Shown here: piece by piece, positions 43,901-54,400 of the stretch
Layout of the letters: every line of letters begins with the position of its first letter
Numbering within the stretch: the first letter of the stretch is position 1
Source of the DNA: Candidatus Zhuqueibacterota bacterium
Lineage (GTDB): Bacteria > Zhuqueibacterota > Zhuqueibacteria > Residuimicrobiales > Krinioviventaceae
Direction of reading: 5' to 3'
NCBI GenBank assembly: GCA_016934825.1
Contig: JAFGSB010000140.1
Location: forward strand, 62,001 to 126,000
DNA length: 64,000 nucleotides
Notes under the pieces: generated by a model
The model's database searches: none
Told to the model about the DNA's origin: nothing
Seen by the model: only the letters and a program-made list of their open reading frames with translations
Translations under genes and position numbers: made by a program

Positions 43901-45812
43901 TCAGGGTCCGGTATCCAAAGGATTGCCTTAATTGAACCAGTTCATCCAACGCCGGCGTGTTTACAAATCTGTTATGTGAAATGATAACATAGTCGGCGGC
44001 CAAATCCGTCGATTTCAAACGGGTTGGGACATCCGGTCTGATGGCAAGCGCTTTTAGCTTTGCTTTCGGACTGACGGCAATATATTCCGTTTGCTTTGAG
44101 CTGATATAATCGGCAAAACTGATTTGATAGGAGGTAAAACCTTTAAAATCGGTAGTTTCTGTAACTGTCCCTCCGACAATTTTATTGTGATTTAATTTAA
44201 AAATTTCAATGTTTTCGTCTTCAAAGCCGTCAATCCGGAATAAAAAATCGCCGGAATCATAGTCCGGTGGGATCGTGAATTTTAAAAAACCGTCCTGGGC
44301 GCGGTATAACCTGGGATAGGTTACTTCGAACCAGTTTAGCATAACGAAATCAAATTCCTGCGCGTCATTTTCATTAACGATCGTCAGAACATTGGTCCCG
44401 CTGGTCAGATCGGCGCCGGTAATCAACTGGTCATTCGTCATATTCAAATCAATATAATTTTGCTGAAACCAGCGTCCCTTAACGAAAAAATTCTTATTCA
44501 AATAGGCCGAAATATTATGAGATGTCGTATCCGTCACCGTTCTGCCGCACATTAACAACCGGCAGAGCACACCCAGTTTTGACTGCGGATCAGGATGCCA
44601 CAACTCGAATTCGTATTCTTCTTTCAAACCGGCTTTAATGCCGCCATCATAAAACCAGTGGTCTCTTATCGAGTCGGACTCTACGCTGCTTAACCGGTCA
44701 TAATAAACATCTGATTCCACATGAACTGTTTGATGAAAAGAAAACGGACTGTTATACTGTATTCCGGGGGTTTCGGAAACAAGCCCTTCTTCTTCACCCA
44801 TCCATTCCCCTTTTTGGCCTCCCCACGATAACCAGTAAACATTTGATTTCGAATAAGGATCAATATACAGATCAGTGCCGGTTTTTTTATAGGACTGCCG
44901 GTTATACTCTCCCCAGAATTCGAAATAATCATCCCTGTCAAATTGACCGTCATTCCAGCCTTTAACATATATCGGGACATTTTTGCCGTCAAGAGTCAGC
45001 TTTAAGGTTTTGAAATCGATGTCCCGTAAACGGAGCCCGGCCGCACTTAAATCCAAACCGCTGATGTGATAAAAGCCATCCTGATCGATTATTATTTTCC
45101 ATCTTTCGGTTTCTGATTGCTCCTTTTTCGCCAGGGGATACGGTCTTTGCTTTTTTTCTTTAAATTTTGTCTGCGAAAGGACCCCTAAATTGTTTATATA
45201 ATTCAAGTCATCCCTGCCGACAGGAACTTTTTCTTTGCTGCCTGTTACTTTAATCTCAAAAATAATTTCCGAGTTTACAATCAATTCATTTGCGCGGCTG
45301 TCAAAAGTACAGGGGAATAAATCGATACCCCACAGGTAATTCCCTCTGTAGGCGCCTTTATAATGTAATTCAACCGGCGATGTTACAGACCGGTTGTCAA
45401 GATCAACTGTTTTATTTACTATAAAAAAATCCATGTCGTCGGTTCCGACAGGTTTATCCAAACTGCAGGGTTTGGGCGGATTAACGGGTATGCGGTACCC
45501 TTTACTCGATAAAACAACAACTCCTGCCGTTTTACCGGCAAGATGAATCATTTCCGACTTGAACGGTAATTGATACAAATTATCCTGAACAAAAAAGGTC
45601 CCCTCCGGTAACGATATATCCGAATATAATTTATTGTCGATCACAACAGTTTTTATATCAGGTTGAGAAAACTGTGCGCTTATTCTGATGATATTTTCAG
45701 TTTGTTCAATAATTTTAATTGTTTGTTGAGCAGGTAACTGTGATGAAAAAACCCATAAACTGATGAAAAGCGGGATCATCCCTTTCAACGACAAAGTATC
45801 TCTTCCGTTCAT
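40974..45812 (-). CDS. porU: Type IX secretion system sortase PorU (peptidase C25)
   Basis: 1612 residues, longer than the usual 1100-1300. After a signal peptide (to about 28, ..SSQLPA) there is a PorU N-terminal region, then the gingipain-type C25 catalytic domain around 600-990: ASDYWYTLIDGDDEISDIYIGRLPA (about 713-738), catalytic His831 in FHGHGGG and Cys865 in SMTCFTGAF. The C-terminus carries beta-rich repeats and a T9SS type A sorting domain (NYPNPF at about 1520, ending GVYFYRLTA). PorU cleaves the sorting domain of cargo at the outer surface and attaches A-LPS in Porphyromonas. It pairs with the PorV-like gene downstream. Confidence 0.93.
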   Translation of the reverse strand: MNGRDTLSLKGMIPLFISLWVFSSQLPAQQTIKIIEQTENIIRISAQFSQPDIKTVVIDNKLYSDISLPEGTFFVQDNLYQLPFKSEMIHLAGKTAGVVVLSSKGYRIPVNPPKPCSLDKPVGTDDMDFFIVNKTVDLDNRSVTSPVELHYKGAYRGNYLWGIDLFPCTFDSRANELIVNSEIIFEIKVTGSKEKVPVGRDDLNYINNLGVLSQTKFKEKKQRPYPLAKKEQSETERWKIIIDQDGFYHISGLDLSAAGLRLRDIDFKTLKLTLDGKNVPIYVKGWNDGQFDRDDYFEFWGEYNRQSYKKTGTDLYIDPYSKSNVYWLSWGGQKGEWMGEEEGLVSETPGIQYNSPFSFHQTVHVESDVYYDRLSSVESDSIRDHWFYDGGIKAGLKEEYEFELWHPDPQSKLGVLCRLLMCGRTVTDTTSHNISAYLNKNFFVKGRWFQQNYIDLNMTNDQLITGADLTSGTNVLTIVNENDAQEFDFVMLNWFEVTYPRLYRAQDGFLKFTIPPDYDSGDFLFRIDGFEDENIEIFKLNHNKIVGGTVTETTDFKGFTSYQISFADYISSKQTEYIAVSPKAKLKALAIRPDVPTRLKSTDLAADYVIISHNRFVNTPALDELVQLRQSFGYRTLKIDVQDIFDEFNYGKPSPYAIKEFLRWAYNNWASPQLKYVLLVGDGSYVRYTSEPDTLDLVPVYMRQTYGFGAAASDYWYTLIDGDDEISDIYIGRLPARDPVQLEQMVAKIVNYETAAPSGDWRNRLLYIGGNGKEFRDQGEELALKAPPRFDVNRLFTFKDQTLKNDPFFGGTLDLLDYFNEGCAVITFHGHGGGAIWADNGLLRIEDATQIYSQGKLTFILSMTCFTGAFESPSRESLADALLFTENEGAIAVLGASGFGWVQNDYYLEKEILNYLYDHTDQTLGEIISAGKTLYYAKYKYLQTITEINQYHLLGDPATRILLPENKVPVIINNQTPFPGDTLTVSCSTPFNDGQAGFHLADSIKVDLKTQNTTITGGICSAEIPIPEDLNSGSGFIRFYGANSIGTEQVHGAVSFSLNGIVFDSTKIVHSAQDSIRFYVKISSRMNLENVWCTSLNDTLKMLAEGNDWYKSERCLKLLFPRYELNYFFFVETDNDRVYKSQNFVYQMKKGPDPAIDKNSIEFSGDTFLTLKTKILNYGDTQVNQLPVVFQLQDKDNLISLGIDTVDIAPYSFTLSQIPVSLQPGTFQFQIAIDPDSAYKDISRYNNTFSFKHKTDAFNYDPPKGIVVNQTVLDTLKIDETLSITMGPDVLPQKSVLRVKEMKKIAVLDQPDFAIVDSLKFYDIAFSNINSKTLKPFQIKFNLPESKVIYFDTSGADYDLYQFFSTSKKWIRINSVHQQNFIRANLMYPGPVAVLSTRDTQPPRVQLSIDGQPYANNKYISPEPQILINLQDLNGIDIHSDLFNVTLDGKQMENSEISLPDSLPDANQVFLKLEPTFATGQHTLTVSCADCNGNIFNSEDYIFKTTNEFEIKMLGNYPNPFIDNTLFAYVLTIPVQNISLKIYTASGRLIREIDPRELSGDPNPLSADYHEINWDCRDKDGNDIANGVYFYRLTATAEGKTKKVTGKMAKIK

Positions 45813-45908
45813 ATTCTATAGGTATTAGAGTTAAATTATGGTTTAAATTTGAATAAATTAACGATTTATATAAAGTAAATCAACATAAATTTATTTTTAT
45901 GCATTGTT

Positions 45909-46571
45909 TCACTCTAAAAAAAGGATTGTTTTATCTTCCTGAATGATAAAATCTTTGGATTTGTAGGAAAGAACCTTGTCCCCAAAGCCCATTGCATTTA
46001 ACAAAACACCAAATATCTTATTCTGGCCGCTTTTCTTTGGTTTTTCTTTTTCTTCTGAATTCGGATTTCCGGATAACCAGTCGCTTAAATCCTGGTAGGT
46101 TTCCGCAGATACAGGCATAAAGGTCGTTTCAATACTGATATAATATTTGTTATTCGGTTCAAGTTCGGATATATCGATCAGGGGAAAATTATTCACCCTG
46201 GAACAAAATTCACGTACCGTCTCCACCTGGGTTGTCAGCCGGTTTTCGGTATCGGTAATAATTCGAAATTTATCCTCCCAATTATCATAATAAAGTTTTA
46301 TCGAAACAAACACTTCTGATGAAATGGCGCTGAACAGTTTTTTGCTTTTCCATAAACGAATATGATGCAGCACCTCCGACGTGAGCCCCCTTTCCAATCC
46401 CTGTATCGTATTATTACTAATTAAACCGTCAATATGATAACTTAAAACCAGGTTATTACTGTTAACCGTTAGACTGTCAACCATTATTTTTTTTTCGGCT
46501 GCCTGTACTGTAACCAAAAAAAATAACAGAATAAGAATGATAATATAAAAACAACGTATTATATATCTCAT
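45909..46571 (-). CDS. DUF4390 domain protein, exported
   Basis: 220 residues. An N-terminal signal sequence (MRYIIRCFYIIILILLFFLVTVQA) and the DUF4390-like pattern of a beta-sheet domain with LTSEVLHHIRLWKSKKLF and LNAMGFGDKVLSYKSKDF near the end. A polar linker PNSEEKEKPKKSGQ precedes the last segment. The family is uncharacterised and usually periplasmic. It is sandwiched between prmA (6-base gap) and porU, and the tight spacing to prmA suggests co-transcription. Confidence 0.7.
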   Translation of the reverse strand: MRYIIRCFYIIILILLFFLVTVQAAEKKIMVDSLTVNSNNLVLSYHIDGLISNNTIQGLERGLTSEVLHHIRLWKSKKLFSAISSEVFVSIKLYYDNWEDKFRIITDTENRLTTQVETVREFCSRVNNFPLIDISELEPNNKYYISIETTFMPVSAETYQDLSDWLSGNPNSEEKEKPKKSGQNKIFGVLLNAMGFGDKVLSYKSKDFIIQEDKTILFLE

Positions 46572-46577
46572 AATGAA

Positions 46578-47438
46578 TTAATTTTTCAGACAATCAAAGG
46601 CCAGCCATTCGTCCCTGGCGATTATTTTTTCTGTTTTAAAATTATTTTTTAACAATCCGGCTTTTATTATTTGTTCTTCACTATCCAGAATACCGGACAA
46701 TACAAGCCGCCCTCCGGGAATCAACAATTCTCTAAAAAAAGGCAGGATTTCAATGATCTGATTCCGGTTAATATTTGCGACGATGATATCGAATCCTGTA
46801 AAACAAATACCCGATATTTGACCCGCAAAAAAATCACAGCTCTTCGTCACCCCGTTCTGTTCGGCATTCTTTTTTGCCGTATGGGAAGCAATCGGATCAA
46901 TATCAAAACCGCAAATCCATCTGGCGCCAAGCTTTGCCGCGGTTATGGCCAAAATGCCTGTTCCTGTTCCCGCATCCAGTAAAACTTTGTTCTTAACCGA
47001 GTTATCCAACAGTGTAATACACAGGGATGTGGTCGCGTGAGTTCCGGTCCCGAATGCCATTTCAGGGTCTATTTCAACGACTACCGGGGGCGCGTCCTCC
47101 GGTAATTTGCACCATGTCGGTTTTACAAGGATATGATCGGTTATTCGTAAAGGCGCGTAATGTTTCTTCCATTCACTGTTCCAATCTTTATCCGCAAATT
47201 CCGAGATAGTGAGCTCTGAATCGGATGTCGTAAATCCCATATCTTTCAATGATTGAATATACGACAAAACTTTTTCCTCCAGGACTGTCCGGTCTACAGT
47301 CGACGGAAAATACGAATGGATAAACTGATCCTGCTCGACAATTCCAACAGAACCCAAATCAAATAAAAAATTACATAAAGCATCCACAGTTTCAGGAGTG
47401 GAGGACACTATGACCTGAAACCAGTTTTTATTATCCAT
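46578..47438 (-). CDS. prmA: Ribosomal protein L11 methyltransferase
   Basis: 286 residues. N-terminal L11-binding domain (SVGIVEQDQFIHSYFPS), a hinge, and the SAM-dependent methyltransferase core: FGTGTHATTSLCI, LLDAGTGTGILAITAAKLGAR, GFDIDPIA and ANINRNQIIEILPFF. It trimethylates lysines of ribosomal protein L11 in the cytoplasm. The start lies 97 bases from the glutaminyl-cyclase-like gene. Housekeeping, carried within the T9SS block. Confidence 0.93.
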   Translation of the reverse strand: MDNKNWFQVIVSSTPETVDALCNFLFDLGSVGIVEQDQFIHSYFPSTVDRTVLEEKVLSYIQSLKDMGFTTSDSELTISEFADKDWNSEWKKHYAPLRITDHILVKPTWCKLPEDAPPVVVEIDPEMAFGTGTHATTSLCITLLDNSVKNKVLLDAGTGTGILAITAAKLGARWICGFDIDPIASHTAKKNAEQNGVTKSCDFFAGQISGICFTGFDIIVANINRNQIIEILPFFRELLIPGGRLVLSGILDSEEQIIKAGLLKNNFKTEKIIARDEWLAFDCLKN

Positions 47439-47535
47439 AAAGTATAATTTTCAAATTATAAATGAATGATTTAAATCACAAAAGGATATATCAGCTACGT
47501 TAATATAATAATAAAGTTTCTTGAAAAAGAGAAGT

Positions 47536-48441
47536 TTATTTTTGTTCGTAAATGATATGGGTCAACACTCGGCCGACTTTCCCAAGGCTTGAAGCGCTGC
47601 ATTTATCAGGAGTATCTTCAATCGTGTGCCAGTACGGGTAATCAAAATCTATAAGGTCGATACAGGGTATACCATTCTCCAGCAGGGGAATATGATCGTC
47701 GAATACCGAAAATTTAATTGTCGGAATAAATTCGGTTATCCCCAGTTGCGCGGCCTTATTCCAGACTAAATCCACAACTGGCGCGGCGTATTTTACGGAA
47801 AACTGCTCTTTATATATGGCCAGTTCCGCGTCTCCTATCATATCTATCAATATCCCAAAACGGGGAAAATACGTTGACCGAAACTCCCGGGCAAAGGCTT
47901 CGGACCCTTTTGCCCAGCTGCGGTCATTTCCATAATTTCCGGCGTCTTCAGCGTCAAACAAAACAATATCTACGCCAACATTTGGCTTTTGTATATGGAA
48001 CAAACGCGCCATTTCCAGCAATACGGCCACTCCCGAAGCGCCGTCGTTAGCCCCCAATACCGGCTTTATAATATTTTTTGGGTTCGGGTCTCTGTCAGCC
48101 CACGGGCGCGTATCCCAATGCGCACAGAGCAAAATACGTTCGCTTTTTTCCGGTTGAAACGCGGCAATGATATTGGTTGCCGAAACTGTTCGTACAGGCT
48201 CCCCGAACGAAAACATAAAAATTTGCGGGGTAACATTATCGGCATGACGCTGTAATGTTTGTATTAAATAATCTTTGCACTGTTGATGCCCTGTAGAACC
48301 GGGAACCCGCGGACCAAATTCACACTGCTTTTTTAAATAATTGTAGGCATTTTCATTATCAAAATCGGGAACGGACTGACTATTACACCCATTCAAGGTT
48401 AAAAAAATAAAAACACAAAACAATATTTTTATATTTTTCAT
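47536..48441 (-). CDS. Lipoprotein of the M28 / glutaminyl cyclase family
   Basis: 301 residues. A lipoprotein signal ends LNGC (Cys19). The M28 zinc fold is present: His108 (CAHWDTRPW), Asp133 (GANDGASGVAVLLEMAR), Glu165-Asp166 (DAEDAG) and the DDHIPLL segment with His250; then YWHTIEDTPDKCS. The combination DDHIP plus WHT..EDTPDK is that of glutaminyl-peptide cyclotransferases rather than of aminopeptidases. Bacteroidota use such cyclases to turn N-terminal Gln of exported proteins, including many T9SS cargo, into pyroglutamate. The gene lies 19 bases from sprA, which strengthens that link. The catalytic activity is inferred. Confidence 0.85.
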   Translation of the reverse strand: MKNIKILFCVFIFLTLNGCNSQSVPDFDNENAYNYLKKQCEFGPRVPGSTGHQQCKDYLIQTLQRHADNVTPQIFMFSFGEPVRTVSATNIIAAFQPEKSERILLCAHWDTRPWADRDPNPKNIIKPVLGANDGASGVAVLLEMARLFHIQKPNVGVDIVLFDAEDAGNYGNDRSWAKGSEAFAREFRSTYFPRFGILIDMIGDAELAIYKEQFSVKYAAPVVDLVWNKAAQLGITEFIPTIKFSVFDDHIPLLENGIPCIDLIDFDYPYWHTIEDTPDKCSASSLGKVGRVLTHIIYEQK

Positions 48442-48460
48442 TTTAAATTACCCGGTTCTT

Positions 48461-51400
48461 TTAATTACCTCTGATGGCAATATTTACATTTATCCCGAAT
48501 TCTTTATAGGATGTATCGCCCAGCATTTTATTATGTGTTTTCCCAATCTCAAAAAACATTCCTCCCTTGACCCGGTCGCTGAAACTGTAATTGATATCCG
48601 GTTTGAGGAGCCACTTGCTTGTTTCAGACTTGATCACAAACGGTTTGTCGTTTATACTGTCTTCCTGACGATTTCCTCCAGATGTAAAGGTAAGCGAAAT
48701 ATCAACATTGTTTTTCAATCTTTTGTTTCGTAAAAAGGGAAGCGGTATCCTGAAATCGCTTCTCTTGGAATAATTCGCCGTAATTGAAACATCCGAACTC
48801 AGGGTTTTCTTTACAGAATTACTGATTGACCTGTTAAAAACAGTTTTTTCTGATTTATTATACCGTACCGTCATCGATATCCCGTTTTTCATGGACATTG
48901 TAATGCCTATAAGCGGCCGGAAATTGGCGTCTTTGTCTTCTTTTGTCAGGTTTTCTTTATTATTAACAATTTCAAATGACTGGTTTGCCCGTCCGGAAAA
49001 ATTATGATCCAGGGAGACTCGTTGAAAAAATTTATTAACATAAGGAAATTTTTCAAGCCCACTCATACTGGCGGTCCATCCCGGGAACATCATATCCATC
49101 TTACCAAGTGTCAGCCAGCTTTCGGATCGTTGTCCGGTTGTAGTTTTTCCATTGGCATTCAAAGAGGACGAATTATCATACTTTAACCTGAAGCTGAAAT
49201 TTCTGCCGAACCTGAGTCCTGAAGATATGGACGAAGTAATGTTTTCACTTTGACTACCCCGATTAAAGTTAGTACCGGACGAACCGCCTCCCCCGGTTAT
49301 GGCATCCTCGAGACCCACTCCCGGGTCTTTAGTTAGACCGAACTGAAAATCCCGTTTCGGCATGCTCTTTATTCCATAAGTTGTATAATTATCCCTGTTG
49401 TTATAATTTATACTAAAGGGCTCAAATAAATTCAATAAACCGGAAAAAATACCCAGGACAGAAATATTGATTTTTTTCTTGTTTTCGTTTTGTTTATTAT
49501 CTTCGGGGTTAGCGCCCGGAGCGGGTCTTCCTGCCGGCGGCCGGCCGGATCTTCCCTTGCCGGTTCCCGGACGGTAGATGGCTTTGGCTAAAGTACCGAG
49601 ATTTAAATTCCCGTTGGCCTGCATGGTTCTGCTTTGTGTTGCGCTGCGGGGCGCCAGGGTCTGTTGACGGTTAAAACCATATTTAAACCCCGCCGTATAA
49701 CTCAGGTTTGTTGTGATCCAGGAAAAAATTTTTGGACTATACTTGACTTGCAAATTATTGTCAACACTTGTCAATAACCCAAGCTTCCAGTCCTGAAGTT
49801 GTGTTTTAAAACTATCTGCATTTACCCCGCGCATATCATGGATGTACGTTCGTTTGACATCATAGGACAATGCTTCGATAATTTTCATGCTAAAACCGTA
49901 ACTGCGGTTCAATATAAAAGAGCTGTTTTCCGAAAGCACTCCCGACCTCGTCATGGACTCATTCATATTCCGGCTCCCTGAGTGGGAAGTCGTGATCGTT
50001 TGCGGCGCATAATAAAGTTTCAAGTCCGACAACATTGTCAAAAACCTTGAATTACCCAGCCATTTAAACGGTCTTATATAAGTGTTCCGACCGAACGCCA
50101 GTCCCCACGTCATACTGCCCGATTCGGCAATTGTTTCGCCATACTCTGTCCGGGAATCGCTCCTGAAACTCTCATTCCGGCTGTAGTTCGCTTTTAGCTG
50201 GGACAGTATATGTTTCACAAAAAAGTTTTGTGAACGGGAAGTAATGCCAAAGGAAACACTCATACCCCGTTTTTCATTCACAGATTTTATCGAATCCAGT
50301 GTTGCCTGTGGCAGTTCATCCGTTACTTCAATATCCGTTCCCGGAATATATTTCGGGGTCGATTCGCTTTTGGAATAATTAAAACTGACAGGCAATGACA
50401 AGCCAAGTTTGGCCGGCAAGAACTTATCCAGTGAAACGTTGGTGTTAAAACTACCACTCATCTCGTTGTCGCCTGTACCAAATCTTTCGGCGACATTATG
50501 AAAGTCGGCGTCCCGTTTGTTTAACTCGGCATTAAACCGCACCAGGTCGGCAAGTGTAAAATCGAGCCGGCTTCGCATCGCGATACCCTTGTCCTTTTTT
50601 ACATTGGACAAACGCAACTCGTTCATGTACACCTCCCCGGTGAACGGCGCAAGGCTTCCCGCTTTGCCACCCAAATCATTATAACCTAAATTTTTGACAC
50701 CCGCGACCAGCATTCGTATATTCCTTAACGCGGGTTTTCCTTTGACGATCCATGATTTTCCGTTCCCCAAATCCTTATAAAGTATTTTTATACCTGCATT
50801 CTCGGGATCATCGTATGACGTATCTGCGGTCACTTTCATTTGAGACAACGCGATCAGATCGACTTCAATATTATTATATTTCCATCCCTCATATACGGGC
50901 TGCCTGATTTCATAATAATTATTCATATCGGAGCCCATTCTCAGGAAAAACTCTATTTTACTCGAATCCTGTGTGATATGCTGTCCATAGGTATCCTTAC
51001 CATATACAAACATTTTTAAGGTTTTATAATGAATATAATCCTGCGCCTCATAAAATGTTTTTTGCACAATGCCGGTATAACCGGGTTGTAATTCCTCGAC
51101 CTTTAATACCAGGGATTGTTCTTTGGCGATAACACGGGTAATCCGGTCAACTTCGCCCTGTACGCCGGGGGGAGCTTTATATTCAGGATTATCATGGGTG
51201 TTCACAACGGTAATTGTAACTGTCGAATCGTTATCCACATCAAAAGTTTCCGGTTTGTCGGGAGTGGAGACACCCAGTTCTTTCCAGTCGCTTCCCACCA
51301 GATTAATTTCCGCAATCTTTATGGTATGCTCTTCGGATTCTTCAAATCCGTCGACCCAGATCCGCATATATTCGATCAAAGACATATCAGGAACGCCGAC

Positions 51401-54400
51401 TTTTTTCATTAACGGCTCCGTGGCGTTTAACGGAATACGGTATTGTCTCCACCCATGGTCTTTTCCGGTCTCTTTTTCAATACTTTTCCCCGAAATATAC
51501 ATCGTATCCGGGTGGTCCCGGCTTAATGAAAACGAATATTCAAAATAATTATTGGACAGATCGACATCGCCGTTTCCGTTCAAATCCTCGGTATCCGGTT
51601 CCCGCAATTGGTTGGAATTCATATTTTTTTCCGTACCGTTCACATGCAGGTATTTCGCATCGCTTTCAGGAGCCTGGGAATTATAACTCCAATCGTCATT
51701 ACTGTAGGGTTCACCCCAGTCCTTTATACCGTCAAAATCCAAGTCCCAGAAATCGCCTCCTGCCGCCTCAGCTTTGGGTTCGCCGTTCCGCATGCCGTCC
51801 AGCCCGATATCTTCACCTTCATCCAGTAATCCGTTACGGATCCCGTTCGTCAATTTATCTTCGGTATCGTATTTTTGATTCGGAATAATATCCTCCGATA
51901 TCTGGCCAAGATCGACGTGCATGGTCCCGTCATAACCCTGCACCCAGATTTCCAGGAATTTGGATTCGGTTTGATTGGAATATCCTGATGAAAGCGCTTT
52001 TTGAATACCGTTCCACGATTCCTTGATATCGGCAATACTGTCCGCCGGTTCAAATTTCAGAACAAGAATATTTTGGGTCTGGTTTACGTTGGCATTGAGA
52101 TCGCGGTTCGGCCAGATATCACTGATCGGATACGGCACATAAGGCGTGTAGAAATAGAGATGTCCGCGGCTTTCCAGGGTTCTAATACTATAATCATATT
52201 TTCCGTCTGGAGGGGAACTATATTCCCAGCCCTGATGAACGATACTGATTGGCGTGATCCTTTTCGTGGCCTCAAAGTCGTCAATATAAGCCACGCCGTC
52301 ATTATCATCCGTGTTTTCGTTATTTCGGGTATTGGGATTGGGAATGATCTGGGCGAATTCCCCCTCAAACTTGATTGTGGAGGGCGCGCGCGTATCGACA
52401 AAAGGCAGAAAATTTGCTATTCTCGTCAGGAAAAACGGTTCGGCGGACAATGACGTATTCACGTCCCATACCATATTCCGCATCGGACCTTTGCCAACAC
52501 GTATTTTTTGATCTAATGTTCGTTCGTTCAGGTATAAAAATGTCATACCAATAAAACTGTCGTCCCACAATCCGTACTCGGCGCGTGCGCCCATTACGGT
52601 TTTTTTATCGATTTGGAAGAGCTGGTTACTTTCATACGATATGTCGAGATTGGAATTCGCCGTCAGCGCACCTTCATTCAGAATCCGCAGCCGCCCGGAA
52701 AAGTAGTCGATGGTGTAATCCGTTCCGCGTGCCAACCTGCTACCGTTCAGCGTAACCTCTTCCGAATTTTCTATCACATTCATACCCAGACTGTATTCGG
52801 AACTGCTTTTTTTGGAATTCACTTCAATAAAGAAATTACTTTGCGCGTTGATTACGCTTTGAACGGTGGTATCATATAATGCGGGGGCATAATACTCTTT
52901 CGGCAGCAATTTTGCAACTTCTTCATTAACAGGATCAAAAGGACGCAAATCCGGGAAAAATATTTCACCGGTGCTGAAATTAATCAAAGCCGGGTTATCA
53001 TCAATTAAATTGTCCGGGGTACTGTCTCCGGCAAGATTCTTTTTATCCAGGCCGAACAACTGCAGGTAGGTCATCTTTTTTCCGCCGACTTCAATGGTCT
53101 CCTGCGGTTCGCCGGATGGCGGTTTGTAAAAGATACGCATTTCAAAACCGTCTTTGGGCGTGCCCCGTCCGAAATCATATACGTTTTTCCACGCCAGGTT
53201 CCATGTATTATCCGCGGGACGGGGGTCTTTATTTTTCAGCATTTTTATAAATATCAATTTAGTCGAATCGGGATCAATTGATAATGTCCCCCGTTCCACA
53301 CCGGAGGTGTCCCGGTAAGCGATGGCCAACACTTCATTTTCGCTCAGCCTTTGCCGCATCCGGATATACCCGAGCTGTTCATGAATATCATAATCGACAT
53401 TTTTTTCCAGTCGTATGAAATTACCCTTGTAATGATCACGATCACTCAAATTAGTATCCGGGTCTGCAACGGTCAGTGTTGTATCATTAACCGGCACAAA
53501 AGCCACTCCCCTGACAGACTCTGTATAAATTGTCTGGTAATTGGGCCCGGATTTGTATACTTCAAATTCAGACAATTCATGCGCCGGGTCGTATGTGATA
53601 TTGCCGTCGGCAGTCCTCGTTAAATAATTTTGCCGGTAAACGTCAGATATAAAATAATATATCCCGCGTTTATACTGGTAATCCTCAATACGCGTTGCTT
53701 CTTCAGACGCGCCGCCCTTGAGTGATAATTTCTTTTTTTCGCCCTTTTCCTGGCTGGCGATAGCAGTTAATTTCAGGTTTCCGATCGTCGCCGCTGTTTT
53801 AATACCGAACAGACCGTTGCTTTTACCGCCAAATGTCACAAACTGCGTTCCGGGCAGTGATAATGTTATATTTCCCGCTTCAATGGACTGGATAACCTCG
53901 TCCTCATAACCTTCATACTGTAATCTGATGTTGTTATCAAAATCAAAAGTCCGTTCGGAATCCTGGTCAATACCGATGGTCACTTTATCCCCGATGTGGC
54001 CCTGCACACGAAATCGCTGGGTTTGTTCCATTTTAAAACTGTTATCGGAGCCGCGGTTGAGAGCGGATTTCACCTCGGAACGTTTTTCATTCCGGAACCC
54101 TCCCTTGATGTTAATTTCTCCACTCACATCCAGCCCGACCGTACCTCCCCCGAATATCTTCTGAAACGCCTTGCTTTTAATTTCAACCGGAATATCAATT
54201 CGAAATCCTCCGCTGCCCCGTGTTCCCTGAGATGTCTCCTCCAGTTTGCTTACGGTTGTTTGTATCCACATATCCTGCATTTTATAACTTTGCCTGGATC
54301 TAATATATTCATCCAGCGGTAAAAAATTGGCAAGCCGGAAATTCAAATCGCCCATTTTTTCCGTAAAATTAATATTCTCCCCCGTGGAATCTATCTCTAC

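Noticed and set aside
51116-52511. Several plus-strand frames within sprA
   Set aside because: All overlap the continuous SprA reading frame and show no domain features.
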